From contig CAJNOJ010000392.1 in NCBI GenBank assembly GCA_905250025.1, forward strand, positions 19,242 to 83,241: a DNA stretch of 64,000 nt. Direction: 5' to 3'. The notes below the pieces were generated by a model, which saw nothing but the letters and a program-made list of their open reading frames with translations, made no database searches and had not been told where the DNA came from. Position numbers and translations under genes: made by a program. This document shows positions 23,483 to 46,217 of this stretch, one piece after another. Numbering within the stretch: position 1 is the first letter of the stretch; every line of letters begins with the position of its first letter. The stretch comes from Adineta ricciae (lineage: Eukaryota > Rotifera > Eurotatoria > Adinetida > Adinetidae).

Positions 23483-24938
23483 TTATTTTTTAGCACCAGT
23501 TATACGACGAGGTGGGGATCGATCATGTCGAGTGCCCGTTGTTAGCTGAGCATTCGTGTCGTACGGATTACGTGCAGGGCGAATACCGCGGGAAAGACGT
23601 TGCTATAGAAATTCACAGATATTTGATACGGTTGCAATAAAAAAAAGGAATGATTTACTCGTTCTTGATAACGGCGTTCATAATAGTCAAGTTCCGATTC
23701 ACCAGGACGACGCAACTGGGATTGTGCTTCCGCGCCTTTTAATAGCAAAAGAAAATCAATCAGATTATGAACGATTTTATGTGGGGGAAAAGCGCGTTTC
23801 ATACTATTAGGATCGAGAGATGCATGAGCACGGAGAATTGGATGATCCATGGCTGTGATGGGTTGGTTGAGAAAATCATCATCCGGTCGACCTACAAAAC
23901 AAAACATATGAATTGCAAAATAGAACAGATACATTCTTTTTCTCTCTGACCTCGACCGCTTGGATCAAGTCTTAGATAGCCTTCGGCTAATGAACTGAAG
24001 CCTGTCAACCCGCCCATAGCTTTATAGGGTGTAGCATAACCAGTTGGATGACCGCGTCTTTCTCTTTCTTCTTTCGTTTCCACTAATGTTATATGTCTAT
24101 TAGCTGATTCACCACATGTACATGTAAATGGCGCACTGAATCCCGTACAATTACAATCTATGAACAAATGCATCGATGATATATGTTTCACGATCTGGAA
24201 TTTATACTTTTTTGACATTTGTAAGGTGGTCGTGTGCCGTGTGTATCAAGTGAATGTTTACAACGACAGTTGGGATCACTTGTGCCAGATGCATTTGCAA
24301 CGTATTCGAATGATACACAACGACAACCTGGTTGACGACATGAAATTAGAATAGGTCGTTCTCTTGGAATTTCGGGAAAATCAGTTTTGTGTTCTGTAAA
24401 TCTTGTTTAAATGAGTAAGAGAAGAAAAAACTATATTCGATAGATCTTATTTCAATTTACTTGTGTCGACAAAGACACTTATGTTGAGGACCTATAAGAA
24501 TACAATCCATTCCTTGTGGATTGACCCATGCAACGAACAATCGATTGTGTAAACGCTTAAAATATTCAAAATAGAACGTGACTTAATTGACGTCCAAGTG
24601 AATCATTTCAAAACTGAGAGGTAAAACAATGCCTCTTATCAAATATTGATTGATCATTTTTCTTTTTGTGTAATTCAATATTTTCAATTCAAAATCAAAC
24701 AAATCAATGCTTACCATCGGTAAAACTCGTTTTTTATACTCTTCATATTCTTCGGGTGTAAACAATTTGCCTCCATCATCATCACCCACGATTCTGCAAT
24801 AAAATAAATCGTAGACTTGTTAGTTCAACGCAGAGATTCTTACGCTCGATATTCAAAATAGGCATCGACATGTGCAGCAGCATTCGGAGGTAAACTGATA
24901 TACTCACCCGGTGCACGTCCACGACCACTTCCTGCCAT
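23483..24938 (-). CDS. FAM221A: FAM221A-like cysteine-rich protein
   Basis: Seven exons give 340 residues with consistent phases: 24938-24844, 24793-24715, 24555-24461, 24401-24208, 24157-23951, 23891-23659, 23602-23483. The match to animal FAM221A is plain along the length: YFEYRAIVGDDDGGKLFTPE, EEYEEYKKRVLPM, LHNRLFVAWVNPQGMDC, RHKFTEHKTDFPEIP, CRCKHSLDTHG, FTCTCGESANRHITLVETK and PYKAMGGLTGFSSLAEGY. Many CxC and CxH pairs in the middle suggest metal binding. The molecular role of the family is not established to my knowledge, so I propose none. The C-terminal ~110 residues, beginning with the RPDDDF block, are less familiar and end in a basic, disordered tail. Confidence 0.9.
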
Positions 24939-25330
24939 ATTCGTTTTGTTCTATACGTCTGACGACTTATCGAAATGGTGATATATAGGAATGGAAGTCG
25001 TCATTCATTTTCGCTACTTGGCAACTTAGTTATAGATGTCGCAAACAAATACATGAGAATAGTTCAAAGTAACATTCATTTCTTCTACTTATTCAAGGAA
25101 TACTTTCGTTTACGGTTCGTCTCAATTATCATTATTATAGCCCACATTAAATAATCTAATGTACGTCTTTGCATAAAAACAAACTCATCAATTGTTGACT
25201 AATACATGACTAATTTACAGAACGCTACGACTGAAAAAGTCGAATGCATGTAGTTTAAACGAACTTTTTTTCTCTTTTATTTATCGAAATGATAATCTTT
25301 TCCATTCTGCATGAAAATATCGTTCTTTTT
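24939..25330. other. Intergenic spacer
   Basis: This AT-rich spacer lies between the EGF protein stop and the FAM221A start. It has no coding potential beyond a short minus-strand frame that overlaps the EGF gene's last exon. Confidence 0.5.
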
Positions 25331-26034
25331 CTACCAACGTGGGTTGTGATATAAGTAAACATAATTACGTCTGTCATGTCGAAGTTCACATCGTCGACCA
25401 CGATAGTTTTGTCCACAAGAACAGTATGCTTGACCATATGCATTCACACATCGACCACCATTGTAACACCTACAATTAACAACACGAGAAAATCGATTCA
25501 TTATTACTTTGTTGATTAATCTTACCAGTTGGAATCACAGGCTGGACGGCATGAATACGAACAATTGTTACCGTAGGTACCTGGCGGACAAACGCAAACT
25601 GCTTGAAGAGTTAATTGATTGACAACACAAGTTCCACCATTTAAGCATGGATTGTTTGTTAAGCAGGGATTGTTTGGTAATGGATTTACTGGACAGTCAG
25701 GATTGGCAATAATATTATTTGGACATAGACAAATATAAAGAGCTGGATTTTGATTTGTTGGTATACATGTCGCACCAGCCGGACAAACAGCATTAGCACA
25801 TTGATTTGGGATGACAACGGGCGATTGTGTTGTTGTGATAACAACTCCACCGGTACATTGTGCTGCTGTTGGCTGTAATGTCATGTCTGGACAAAGACAG
25901 GAGAAAGCCGTACCTGTTTGAACACATGGATATGCTCCACACGTTGCTTGAGCTGCTGCCGTACATTGGTTTTGTCCACGAACTGTGGCTAGCAATGTAA
26001 CAAGAAGAACAATCGCACTTTTAAGAAACAACAT
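25331..26034 (-). CDS. Secreted EGF-domain protein
   Basis: Two exons (26034-25526, 25469-25331) give 215 residues. The start at 26034 was chosen because MLFLKSAIVLLVTLLATVRG is a textbook signal peptide; an in-frame Met further upstream would bury it. The mature protein is Cys-rich throughout. Two imperfect Cys clusters (CGAYPCVQTGTAFSCLCP and CPAGATCIPTNQNPALYICL) are followed by two clear EGF modules, NPCLNGGTCVVN...CVCPPGTYGNNC and CYNGGRCVNAYGQAYCSCGQ. The intron splits the second module near its first Cys. A basic tail ends the chain. It is probably an extracellular matrix or ligand-type protein; function unknown. No membrane anchor is visible. Confidence 0.8.
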
Positions 26035-28653
26035 GATCGAACGTGTTCGATAGTTTCTCGTTGAGATAAATACTTCCAAATGGAAGTCAACGTCTGATTT
26101 TATATTGGCAATGGGATTAACAAATGTTTCTACCGAATCATGATATTGAAATGCTGCTATTTGATATGGGTATGATTGTGTCATATTAATTAGAAAACGG
26201 CACCGGCAGCAAGCTTATCATGAAGGCCAATGTGCATTGAAAATCTCTCAAATCAATATAGAACCAATCGTACACCAACGTCTTAGATAAAACCTGCATT
26301 CATATTAGTTATGAATGTACTATTATCATCTAACAGGGGTCGTATACATAGAACATCAGATATAGTCCTTTCCATATTTCGACATTCATAGATTGAATTT
26401 CATCAATACATTAAACATTAATGCAAGTGTGATCGTGCTATTTACATATGAAATAGAACACATTTCTTTTTGTCAGTGTAAAACTGATGATCATTCATCA
26501 ATGATTGAATGCACTGTCACGAATCGTTACAAAAAAAAAACAACAGTATGCCTCGATTATCATAATCGCTATGCAATCTATAATATTTCGCGATAGTCGT
26601 CATGTATGAAGTATTTGTAAATAATATCACGCACGAAATTTTATCTGCGCAATTGGATAATAAACAATTAAAGGTTAAATATACAATTAAACGCGAAAGT
26701 AAACCGGTTATTTTTTCTCCACTTATGCCTACGTATGAAGAAAAATGTTTGTAACTTAATCTTGTTTTTCCTCTATTTGATAAGCTAAGAATAGAACGAA
26801 AAATTTCTATTGTTGGTCAGACTTTCTCGTGTGATCAGTCAGTCATGATTTACCTCGAAAAAATCTCTTTCTCCTAGTGTCAAATTGAAACATGGTTTTT
26901 TCATTGTCAATAAGATAATTGTTCCTGTTCATTGGTAGATTTGTTTTCAGAAAGAACCTGTCACTGTCGAGTATTATTAATAATCTCGACAGTTTTGTTG
27001 TTGCAATGCCAAAGAAAAACAAACTTGTTTGCAAAAGAACAAAATACTCATATTTGAAATCGAGGTGGCAAATCAATTTACGCTCTTTCAAAGTATTCAA
27101 TTCATAACGATATTCTATACAAACAGACTAATAATATGTCGTCTAGGTGTGACCGACAATCTCAAGATTTATTACTAGTCCGAACGGTAACAATTCCTTC
27201 CTTTTTTTTTCTTTTATGTTTTCATTGCATTCTCTATAAACATGAGAAAAGGCAACAACATCAGCGAAATACTGAAGTACCCTCGTCTATCTCGTTTAAT
27301 AAACTAAAATAATTATTCTTTCTGTTGATATTTTTCACCTACGCAATACACCTATTACTTCGTCTTATCATATAAACATGTGATATGGCTTGTTTGATAA
27401 TTATACTCCTATAAGTAGGTCAGTATGATTCTTGATAAAGAAATAAATAAACATGTCTGTTTGAAGAGAATTGATAAGAAAGAAGACTTCGGCATTTGTT
27501 AGTCCTATATTTCTTTCTTTTATTTGCCTTTTTTCTTAAATGTTAACTTAAACTAAATCATGATAATAATAATAATAATAATCCCGTTTACTCATCTGTC
27601 TGGTTACAACAAGTTGTTTTCTCTTATTCAATACATCTCGTATGTTGTACATCAAATAACTCGAATAGTCTACGTACAAAAAAAAAGAGAATGAAGACGT
27701 GAAGAAGAAGAAAATTGAGAGAAAGAAAAAGACAAAATGACGACAAATCACACATAATGCCGCACATGGCCTTTGGTCATCATTACGCAAAAAGAACTTC
27801 TCTGTCCGCTTGAATTTCATCCTGGACATGAGAAGAGAAGAAACATCAATACAAGTTTATAACAAAAGAAGATCAAAAGACCGGTATAGGTGAAAACAAA
27901 CAAGAAGAAAAAGAGAGGAGTAGATATTCACAAGTTATATGAATGTGTGATGCTTCGCAAGAATGAATCCAAATACATAAAGATACATATATATAGATAT
28001 ATACACAATGAAAATATCATATCATCGCTGCCTAACTACATTTTGATGCTTCGAGCAAGAACAAGAAAATGGCACAAAAATGGCAACGAACAGAGAGAGA
28101 AAGAGCGCACGCACGCAAGGAAAAAAAACGTTTTGAAATATATACAATAGATATGGAACAAGACTATAACAGATATATATAATGTCGGAGTGCGCACTAC
28201 AGAATGAATGAGAGACACATCGAAGAAATAATTGGAATCTGAAACTTAACGTCTCAAATTGAACAATAATTCACCTCCTTATTCAAGTGTACAACCCAGC
28301 CTTTCAACTGCGTAAAACGCATCACGACTACCCTGATGTTCACAAATGAAGAAAAAGAGAAAGAAAGAGAGGGAGAGGGAGAGAAAAAAAACCATGTAGT
28401 AGAATAACAATACTGAAAGTCAGATCGAAATAATGCGTAGAACGGAAAAGAAAAGTAGGCGAAGACGAAGAAGAAAGAAAAAAAAATCATCACTGGGTAA
28501 GATAAATAACCTATCCTACTCAAGTTGTGTATGGATGTAAGAAAGAGAGCTCTTCTAACTACAGATTATATCAAAGGAAAAGTTTATAAAAGTAAAACAA
28601 AGAAACAAAATGACATATCAACAAAGATCTTCCCCTATGTTTTTTGTCTAGCC
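26035..28653. other. Long intergenic stretch with purine-rich half
   Basis: About 2.6 kb lies between the MNK stop and the EGF protein start. From about 27660 to 28500 the + strand is A/G-rich with GA and GAAA runs, again pyrimidine-rich when read in the direction of the upstream - strand gene (MNK). Frames at 26393-26596, 26843-27107 and 27548-28523 lack family motifs. An AAT microsatellite lies at about 27563. Confidence 0.5.
27563..27582. repeat. (AAT)n microsatellite
   Basis: This is a short uninterrupted ATA/AAT trinucleotide tract in the intergenic region downstream of MNK. Confidence 0.8.
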
Positions 28654-31688
<3,035 letters not shown>

Positions 31689-31814
31689 TTTTCTTTCGTT
31701 TTGTTTAATTATTTTGGAATAATAACTGAATTAAGTTTTCGTATCGAATAAATTTAGTCCCATCAAATATTTGTTAACTGATGGACGATCTTCTTTTTTC
31801 TTCTTCTTCTTCTT

Positions 31815-31932
31815 TCACTCACTCACAACACACACACACTTTCGTTAGTCGCCGTGCCCGCGCACGATAGAAATAAAAGCTAAATAGAACAGAGCGCTTG
31901 CCATTTATATCGGCGTCAGTCGTGATGTACTC
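31815..31932 (+). repeat. 118-bp direct repeat, left copy at gap
   Basis: This sequence recurs at 31963-32080 on the other side of the N gap with one mismatch that I could find (cccg against gcgc in the middle). Both copies begin with tcactcactcacaacac and end with gtgatgtactc. The arrangement is typical of two contig ends that overlap but were scaffolded with a gap. Confidence 0.9.
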
Positions 31933-31962
31933 NNNNNNNNNNNNNNNNNNNNNNNNNNNNNN
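31933..31962. other. Assembly gap (30 N)
   Basis: Thirty undetermined bases. Both sides carry the same 118-bp sequence, so the real distance is probably zero or negative, and one copy may not exist in the genome. Confidence 0.98.
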
Positions 31963-32080
31963 TCACTCACTCACAACACACACACACTTTCGTTAGTCGC
32001 CGTGCGCGCGCACGATAGAAATAAAAGCTAAATAGAACAGAGCGCTTGCCATTTATATCGGCGTCAGTCGTGATGTACTC
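31963..32080 (+). repeat. 118-bp direct repeat, right copy at gap
   Basis: This is the right-hand copy of the sequence at 31815-31932, almost identical to it. See the gap entry for interpretation. Confidence 0.9.
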
Positions 32081-33115
32081 TGTTCCTCTTTTTTCTTCTC
32101 TCTCCCTTCTCGTTCTTTTTTTTTTCTTCTTTTTACCCGGGCAAACTGATGCCCGCTCAACGATTTGCTATTGCTCGGCGTCATAAGACTATTCGTTGGA
32201 ATTTTGTATGTAATATATCTCTCGTGTGGTACACATGAGAAAAAGATAAATTGAGAGACATGCCTAAACACGTGGTTGATTGTTTATATATACATATATA
32301 TCAGCTGATCAGAAACGATAGCGCACTGTATTACGCATATGACAAAATATAGTCTGATGTTGATGATGATAGGAACATGGATGAATTGATTGCGTACTCT
32401 ATAGTTAGTAGAAGAAAAGTCTAATTAGTTTGCTCGTTACATATATAACGACGACAAGCAGATGCACCAATGATGATTGACACAGAAAAGTTATTCTCTT
32501 GGCTCAAACTTTCCATTATTAAATATTAGCTTTCGAAATAGACAAGAAGATTGGTCGGCGGCCTCGTTTTTGTGTCTTCTGACAATAACGAAGCAACCGC
32601 CTGCTTCCCATCTGGTTTCGATGGTTAGTAAATTGAACATGATTTCATGAGTTGAAATCAGACGGACAACAGATGTTTTCAATTGTTATGGCGTTTTTTT
32701 CTGTTCCTTTTCTTTCATTTAACTGCGATGATCGAATCACGCAGGAGAAGAAGCCCTCGAGCATGTTGACCATTTTCTCACATATCTTCAAGTGTGAAAA
32801 AAGGATTAGAGAAGCTACAAATTGTATCGAGATAAAAGAAGTGAATCAATTAGAAAACGAAAAGAATGCTATACGATAGAAAGTTATGAAGTTGCACACG
32901 ATTATAATCAATAATAGTGTAGATGCACGTTTACGCATACGGCACCTTTCGATACTTACTTTCAATGACAAGATCGGCATGAATATCAGATAAACGTCAT
33001 GTGTCATTGACGTTTTTGAAAATCCATCATAGTTTCTTGGTACATATTTGATAATGAAACTATGTCTAAGTTGACTTACTTCCTATTTATAGCAAATCAA
33101 CCTTGATATGGACAT

Positions 33116-33138
33116 TAGACTCTAATGATTAGAGTCTA
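33116..33138. repeat. Perfect 9-bp inverted repeat
   Basis: The arms tagactcta and tagagtcta are exact reverse complements separated by five bases. The repeat is isolated in intergenic DNA between MNK and ROCK. It has no T-run after it, so a terminator-like role is not suggested. Confidence 0.7.
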
Positions 33139-33898
33139 TCGACTTATATAGAGCAGAAAATCGGGGTGAAATAGTATTGTGACATCATGTGTAAAGACAT
33201 AATCATTTAGCTCTTACAAAATAAATTTATAAGGCGATGCTCCGATGTGAAAAGTATCGCAAAGGAATATATGGGTCGAATTTGATTAATAATTTGCTAA
33301 AGCAGCTAGTATTTACGTTCTTTAATATTTACATAATCAGATACTCTTTCAAACGTTTTGCGTCTCACGCAATTCTATATAAAGAAAAAACTTAAGCATA
33401 CAGGAGCTTTCCTCTTGGTTTATTATTAGAAAGAAATAGTAATTGTCGTGCGTCATTGGAGTCTATCTTGCACATGATTTTATCGTTGATAAACTTCCGG
33501 CATGATTTATTAGGTTTGCTATCGAATAATCTTCTACTATGAACGATATTCTTGAATTTATTTCATGTTTCGCGACTAAAAATACATATTTGCACGCACA
33601 ATTGTTCATCATACCATTCAAATCTCAATCTTATTTAAAGAAGAAAGGAAAACCAAATCAGAACATGATAGAAACGACGTATTATGACAAAATGATCATA
33701 GAAAAATAGTATAAAAACGCAATGGAGTAAGCACCAACGACGCAGTAAAAACAACGAAATAAAAACATATTCACACATGCATAAGATTGAATGAAGAAAA
33801 GAAAAAACAGAGAAAGAACTCTATACAAAGATAAGAACCGGATTAGAAAAAAAGTATTGAAAAAGAAAAGAAATAGAAGTAAATACTGAAAAATTCGT

Positions 33899-40899
<7,001 letters not shown>

Positions 40900-42288
40900 A
40901 CTATTTCACGAGTATTAAATATTATTCATGATTGAGTATCTATGATACCGTTTAGTCTTGCACATTTACTCATCATGGGAGAGAGAAAATCTAGAAAGAA
41001 AACAAGCATGTACTTTACTGATATCTAATCAAAGGAATTTGATTAAATCAACAAAGGAGCGGCGACGTAGAAGGATGAAAAAACAACAAACTCATACTCT
41101 CTGCCTACACTAAAACAAACAAGTAGGCAACACTAAATATATAGTGATATATCATATATATATTATATGACTCAATTTAATATCTAGTCAAACGTCAAGT
41201 GGATAATTTAGAATAGCCAATAGTAAAACAGTTCTAATAATTACGATCTAATGACATCTACTACTCGTTAGAAATAGCACTAAGTAGGAACACGCCAAGC
41301 GATCATCGATTTACGGATATACATAGACGGAAGAATTGAACTTGTATAGGATAATTGGAAAAAAAAATTCGCCGAATGATATAAAAAAGATATATTATTC
41401 ATACTTCCGCACAACAAATGTTTTGAAAGATAAAAGCGGATAATAACTGTAGAGGCGTTTGTTGATTTCAGACAATGTTAAATTGTTTTCTACATGATCG
41501 GTAATAAATCGGACGTGTATGTGGATTGAATTCTATTGTCTGCTCGAAAAGAACATGCACTGCGTGTGCTGATTGTATACTAAAGAAAAACATGATTGAC
41601 GCTGTTGTGAATGAAACCATGGTATGCAGCTCGTATAAGTCTATGTTGGATCATGGACTCATTCACACAGTGAGATGTCTCGCGGATTGACGACTTGGAG
41701 TAGTTGCATTGATCAACACTGCTCGACAGTTCATATTCACGTTTGCACACAAATTCGTATACGAATTAACAATATGATCAGTTTTCATTATGATACTTTA
41801 CTAACTCTAGCGTAGAAATATTTACCGTCTGTGATTTCGCATGGGACGACAGCAGTTTCCGCGTTTCTCCTGTGTATATGAGAAAAAGTTGCTGGATCAA
41901 GTAATATTTGCGGTGTTGTTCTCTAATGTGTCTATTTATTATCGAATGTACATAGTCAAATAAAGTGAATTTGACAACATCTAATGCATTGTAATAAGTG
42001 AAGCTCTTCTTTTACATGTGTATATATTTATGGATTTTGTCATATTGTTAATGGTACAACCGTTAGTATAAGAGGAAAACGTTTTTCGACGTACTGATTA
42101 CACTCTAAAAATAGTTCTCAATTTCATTGATCAGCAGCACGTACTCACTATAGATCGAGCTATTCCTTACTTGCTACTGCTGACAATTAGTTATTACATG
42201 TGTCGAATGATCGATAAAAATGAAATGTTATACTTTTGGTCGAAACAATATTTTTTTATTGATTAGTTATCTTTAGTCCGGTTTATCT
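40900..42288. other. Intergenic, AT-rich
   Basis: About 1.4 kb lies between the Kv-like stop and the ROCK start. It contains short ATAT runs around 41130-41170 and no open frame of note. The ROCK promoter and any 5' UTR exons should lie in the left part. Confidence 0.5.
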
Positions 42289-43808
42289 TCAGAATTCACC
42301 TTGTTCTATAAGAATTTCTGGTAAACTGGCATTCCTCGTTTCATCCACATTAACCAGACCAACGGCTTTACTTCCATATTCATCTTCAATCATGACAAGG
42401 TGGGTCATACAACATATTTCTTCGTTGATTTTCTGCTTGTCAATTGTATCTGATACCAGAGTATAAATAATCTGTGCCAACTGTGGAATTGTTAAAACAC
42501 CGATAACACACGTCAGAAATTCAATAATTAAACCTGCCAACGTGGCTGGTCGACTCGTTCCTTCTCCTAACGATGTAAACGCATTCGCCGATATCCAAAT
42601 GATTTCACTCAACGGTTGGGTATGATTCGTATTATTCAGAGCAGGATTTGTTAAAAATTCGACAGGCGATGATAGTTGTTCAAAAGCAAGCAGAAATAAT
42701 GCCCAGAAAAGAACGATTAAGCCGATGGATTGAAATGACTCATAATATATTGATAATCGACTTGTTAAGACATTCATAATCTGATAAGCACGAGCAGATA
42801 TTCGAACACTTCGAAATATACGAGTGGTACATTGTATCACCAATAGAATGTATAACCACATAGGTGGAACAGACTAACAAACAGATAGAAATATGTTACT
42901 GACGAAATAGGCAACGAACTTCGTTTCTTTTACCCAAATGAAGAGAAAGAAAGCGATTGGTATTAGCGAGAGAATGTTGATGAGAATTAGAAACGGTGTC
43001 ACATGTTGAAGTTTTGGCCGAATGAAGTAGTGTATACTGAGTTCGACGTATGAAAATAATAAAACACCTATTTCTATAACTGATGTTTTGCAAATGAGGA
43101 TTCTTTCTTTAGCATCGTTTTTAAGAAATAGAATGTTCGATAGTTCGAGAAGTACAAATGATGTGATAATCGAAGAAATCGTTATCAGTCCACTGGTAAT
43201 TCTTGTTAAATAGAAGCTTTTCCTCGAGATATCACTTGCGAATGTCGCCCAAAATGCTCGACGATATTTTCCTGAAAAAAAAACAAACACTCGCATGCGA
43301 ATAAAATCAAGAAGCCTTTTTTCGTGCTCGACAATGACGTGACTAATCACAAGTTAAAAACACTCGAATCGATTTACATATTTATTACAACACTACACTC
43401 GAGTGACAAAACTCGATCAAATTTCTCGTCTAACAGTATACTATTACCAGAAGGTATATAATATTCAACGGTGATCAGATTTGAAATGATATCATATACC
43501 ATTTGTATGTTAAAACCAAAAAATACGAGTTCATCGTAGAGAATTTCGGGTGGATAGTAGATCTCTGTCGATAAACATCCTTGATAAAGATAATAGGTAA
43601 TTATGTAGTTGATTATTCCAGGTGTTCGATGAAAGTCATATTGTTCTGTGACAGGATTGAAATATTTCAAGCGTTGAAAAGGATTTCCTAAAAGTGTATG
43701 ATAGTATTGGTTGAGTTGATGAGCATATATAATTATTGGAGTTTTTTCATTTGGTTCATTGATTTGCACAAAATCCGAGCGTTGATGTAAGTTTTCTTCT
43801 TGCGCCAT
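42289..43808 (-). CDS. Kv-type channel homologue with aberrant GEG selectivity filter
   Basis: Three exons (43808-43448, 43271-42934, 42873-42289) give 427 residues with consistent phases. An N-terminal T1/BTB-type tetramerisation domain is visible (RLKYFNPVTEQYDFHRTPGI, YLYQGCLSTEIYYPPEILYD, ELVFFGF). Six hydrophobic segments follow. S4 is weakly charged (RIFRSVRISARAYQI) and leads into S5 (FQSIGLIVLFWALFLLAFEQ). The pore loop reads ANAFTSLGEGTSRPAT where Shaker-type channels have TTVGYGD. S6 reads VLTIPQLAQIIYTLV in place of the PVP hinge. It is therefore an evident Kv descendant that lacks the Tyr of GYG and the following Asp, so K+ selectivity is doubtful. It could be a silent or modulatory subunit, or a channel with other selectivity. 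The donor of exon 1 at 43448 (gtaata) was chosen because it alone keeps frame. Confidence 0.8.
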
Positions 43809-43903
43809 ATTATATATTCGAATGCGCCAAGCAAAGGTTTCTTTTCAATTTTCAATATAACAAAAAATGAAAGAAAAAAGAAAGACGAAATCAATAATCA
43901 AAG
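43809..43903. promoter_or_regulatory. 95-bp spacer between divergent starts
   Basis: The Kv-like gene (-) and the coiled-coil gene (+) start codons are only 95 bp apart. A shared bidirectional promoter, or 5' UTR sequence of one or both, must occupy this AT-rich spacer. No specific element is recognised. Confidence 0.5.
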
Positions 43904-44788
43904 ATGACGAAGGGTATGAAGGGAGAAGTTGTTTTAAGTCCGTGCCAGATGCAAGCTATACGGCTGAATAGTTTGGAAAACCGTCGATTGCAAATTCAAA
44001 TCAAAGCTATGCGTGAAGATTTACAAACGTACCTTACTCGATTACATCGAGAAGAGCAAGGTTTGAAATACCATTTTAAAAATGTAGTTCGGGTGATTAA
44101 ACCGAATCCAGCATATCAACGATGGAAACAAGCACACATGCAGGAAATAGCACAAGAGGAAACGAAAGATCTAATCGGTTCGACTGGATAAGATGTCTTT
44201 TTTTTCTTCAATTATCTTTTATTTTTTCTCATAGAATCGATCAAAATGAGGGCAAGAATCAATTCAATCAGTGGCGAACGATCTACTTCTTCTTCATCAA
44301 ATAAAGCTCCAACAGAACCCGTCCGACCTATGCTTTTACTAGTTGATCACGATGATGAAAAACACAACGATTCTAACAATGGTAAAAGCAAGCACTTACT
44401 TCGACCACGTACAACACCAGTTCAAAAACGTTCCACTACTCAATCTCGAACGAATCCTTTGATAGCTCTGCTTGACGGATATCCGAGTAATTCGAATCCT
44501 GCTTGTCAATCACAGTCGCCACCCTATCTATTTGACTCTCCTTCGTTTAACTCATCAATAGGTACCATGGGTTCACGCAGATTGTTTCCCAGTAAATTAC
44601 TCGATCAACAAAAATCAGCGAATATCGATGTTGTCTATCGAATCGCTTTGCAAAATCAGATCGCGTTCAAAGAAATTGACCAGAAAGTTATCGAAGAACG
44701 TAAATTACAAGACAGAGACTTTGCTTTACAGCATCGTGCACTCAAAGGCAGCATACGAATGGCTCGTCTTATAAATAAAATTAACTAG
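43904..44788 (+). CDS. Unrecognised protein with an N-terminal coiled coil
   Basis: Two exons (43904-44177, 44235-44788) joined by a 57-bp intron give 275 residues. The donor (gttcga) is weak, while the acceptor (ctcatag) is good and the phase fits. Without splicing the first frame stops at 44191. The N-terminal ~70 residues are a charged helix (LENRRLQIQIKAMREDLQTY) followed by IKPNPAYQRWKQAHMQE. The middle is Ser/Pro-rich and disordered. The C-terminus is again helical (QIAFKEIDQKVIEERKLQDR). There is no signal peptide or membrane segment. I do not know the family. It is divergent from the Kv-like gene, but nothing else links them. Confidence 0.55.
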
Positions 44789-46217
44789 AAGTTTGTTTCC
44801 ATCTCATCGATGAATGGGTGTTCTCTTTTTTATTTGATACAAAGTATTAAAAAATTGCGTTAAGACACAAAATACAAACGAAATATCAAAATTACTATGT
44901 GCGTCATATTATCAGCGAGATAATTAAGTTTTAGTAGCTTATTTCCTCATATTTCCTATTGTTCCATACTAAGTCAAGAGTTCTGTTCATTCATAATTGT
45001 TACACAGACTGAATGACACTTCTATAACATAGTCAACTCCTCACGATTGCATCATTAGCAAGATCAATGTACACAGGGTATATCTCAGACGAAGAAACAT
45101 AATAATATAATGCTCACTGCAAGAAACAAGTTATACTCGCTGAGTCTAAAGCTTTTCTTTTATTCTAAGTTTTCCTTTCATGAATACATGTGTTAATAAT
45201 TAGATAAGACACGCCTTTGTCTTGCAATACAATTACGAGTGCGATCTCATTTTTGTAACTACTTCAAAGACATGAAAGATCGAAATGAAAAAGATTCACG
45301 AGTGCGTACAAAAGCTCGATTGAATGCGAGAATACTGTTCGACATCGACGCTAAATGATTAAAGTTAATTAATGGCAGTGAGCTTCATTTAAAGAACTTA
45401 CTAGCTTTGGAAATAGGATTAGATTTTTTTAATGTAATACAACATGCGTTCCGTTTCTAATTGTAGAAGAAAAATACAACCGAAGAATTTCAATGAGAGC
45501 ATCTTGCAGCGAAAAATCATGCGCGTTCATATTCACAGATCTTTTAGGACAAAAGAAAACAGTAACTCGTCTGTTTATATTCACCACTCGCTAAGAAAAA
45601 CAAGAAATTGTTAATCAACAGCAGATTTCTCTATACTTTTCTTTTCGTTGAGATTCATTGAAACTAAGTCAATGTATCACTTTGAAATTGTTCAATACAT
45701 TGACCAACTAATCACTCATACGCATTGTATGCCCTTCGATAAGCCTAAATCTTTGTTTATCACGAATAAGGCGCAGTAGATGCTATTGAAAAATAATCGC
45801 ATTAGTATAACGACTGTGTTTTTCATCTTTCTCTATCACTGCCTTATATTCTTCACTTCCATTTCATTCGTCATCAACAATCCGATGATTTGCAGCATCG
45901 CTAAATCTTTTCATGTTTGGGATTTTATATAAGTACGTACATATACTCTTATTCTTCTTTGTTGCTATTCGATGAAAGAGTATCTTGTTTCGATGCGTCG
46001 AACCCAAGGTTAAATTATCTCTAGCTGAAAGAAACGCCTGGATGCCAAAGAAATTTATGTTCCAAAGAGAGCTTTCAGTTGCTGGTGTTCTTTTCGAGGA
46101 CCAGAATTCATTTCCAGAGAACATATGTTAAAGGAAATAATATTATTTACTTTCTAGGTCGTGCTCTTATTTTCTTTCTTTATTCTTTATCAATTTCCAT
46201 TTGACAAAACATTCATC
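44789..46217. other. Intergenic, no gene seen
   Basis: About 1.4 kb of AT-rich sequence lies between the coiled-coil gene and the GPCR. A minus-strand frame at 45864-46124 has no family motif. The GPCR promoter should lie in the right part. Confidence 0.5.

Larger units (their letters stand above)
31689..33898. other. Intergenic region with assembly gap
   Basis: About 2.2 kb lies between the ROCK 3' end and the MNK start. It includes the 30-N gap and its duplicated flanks, then AT-rich DNA with a perfect 9-bp inverted repeat at 33116-33138. The open frames at 32053-32879 have no recognisable motif. Confidence 0.5.

Noticed and set aside
43378-43447. Longer first exon of the Kv-like gene using donor gtaaat at 43377
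   Set aside because: It gives the wrong phase for the next exon; the donor after 43448 keeps the frame.
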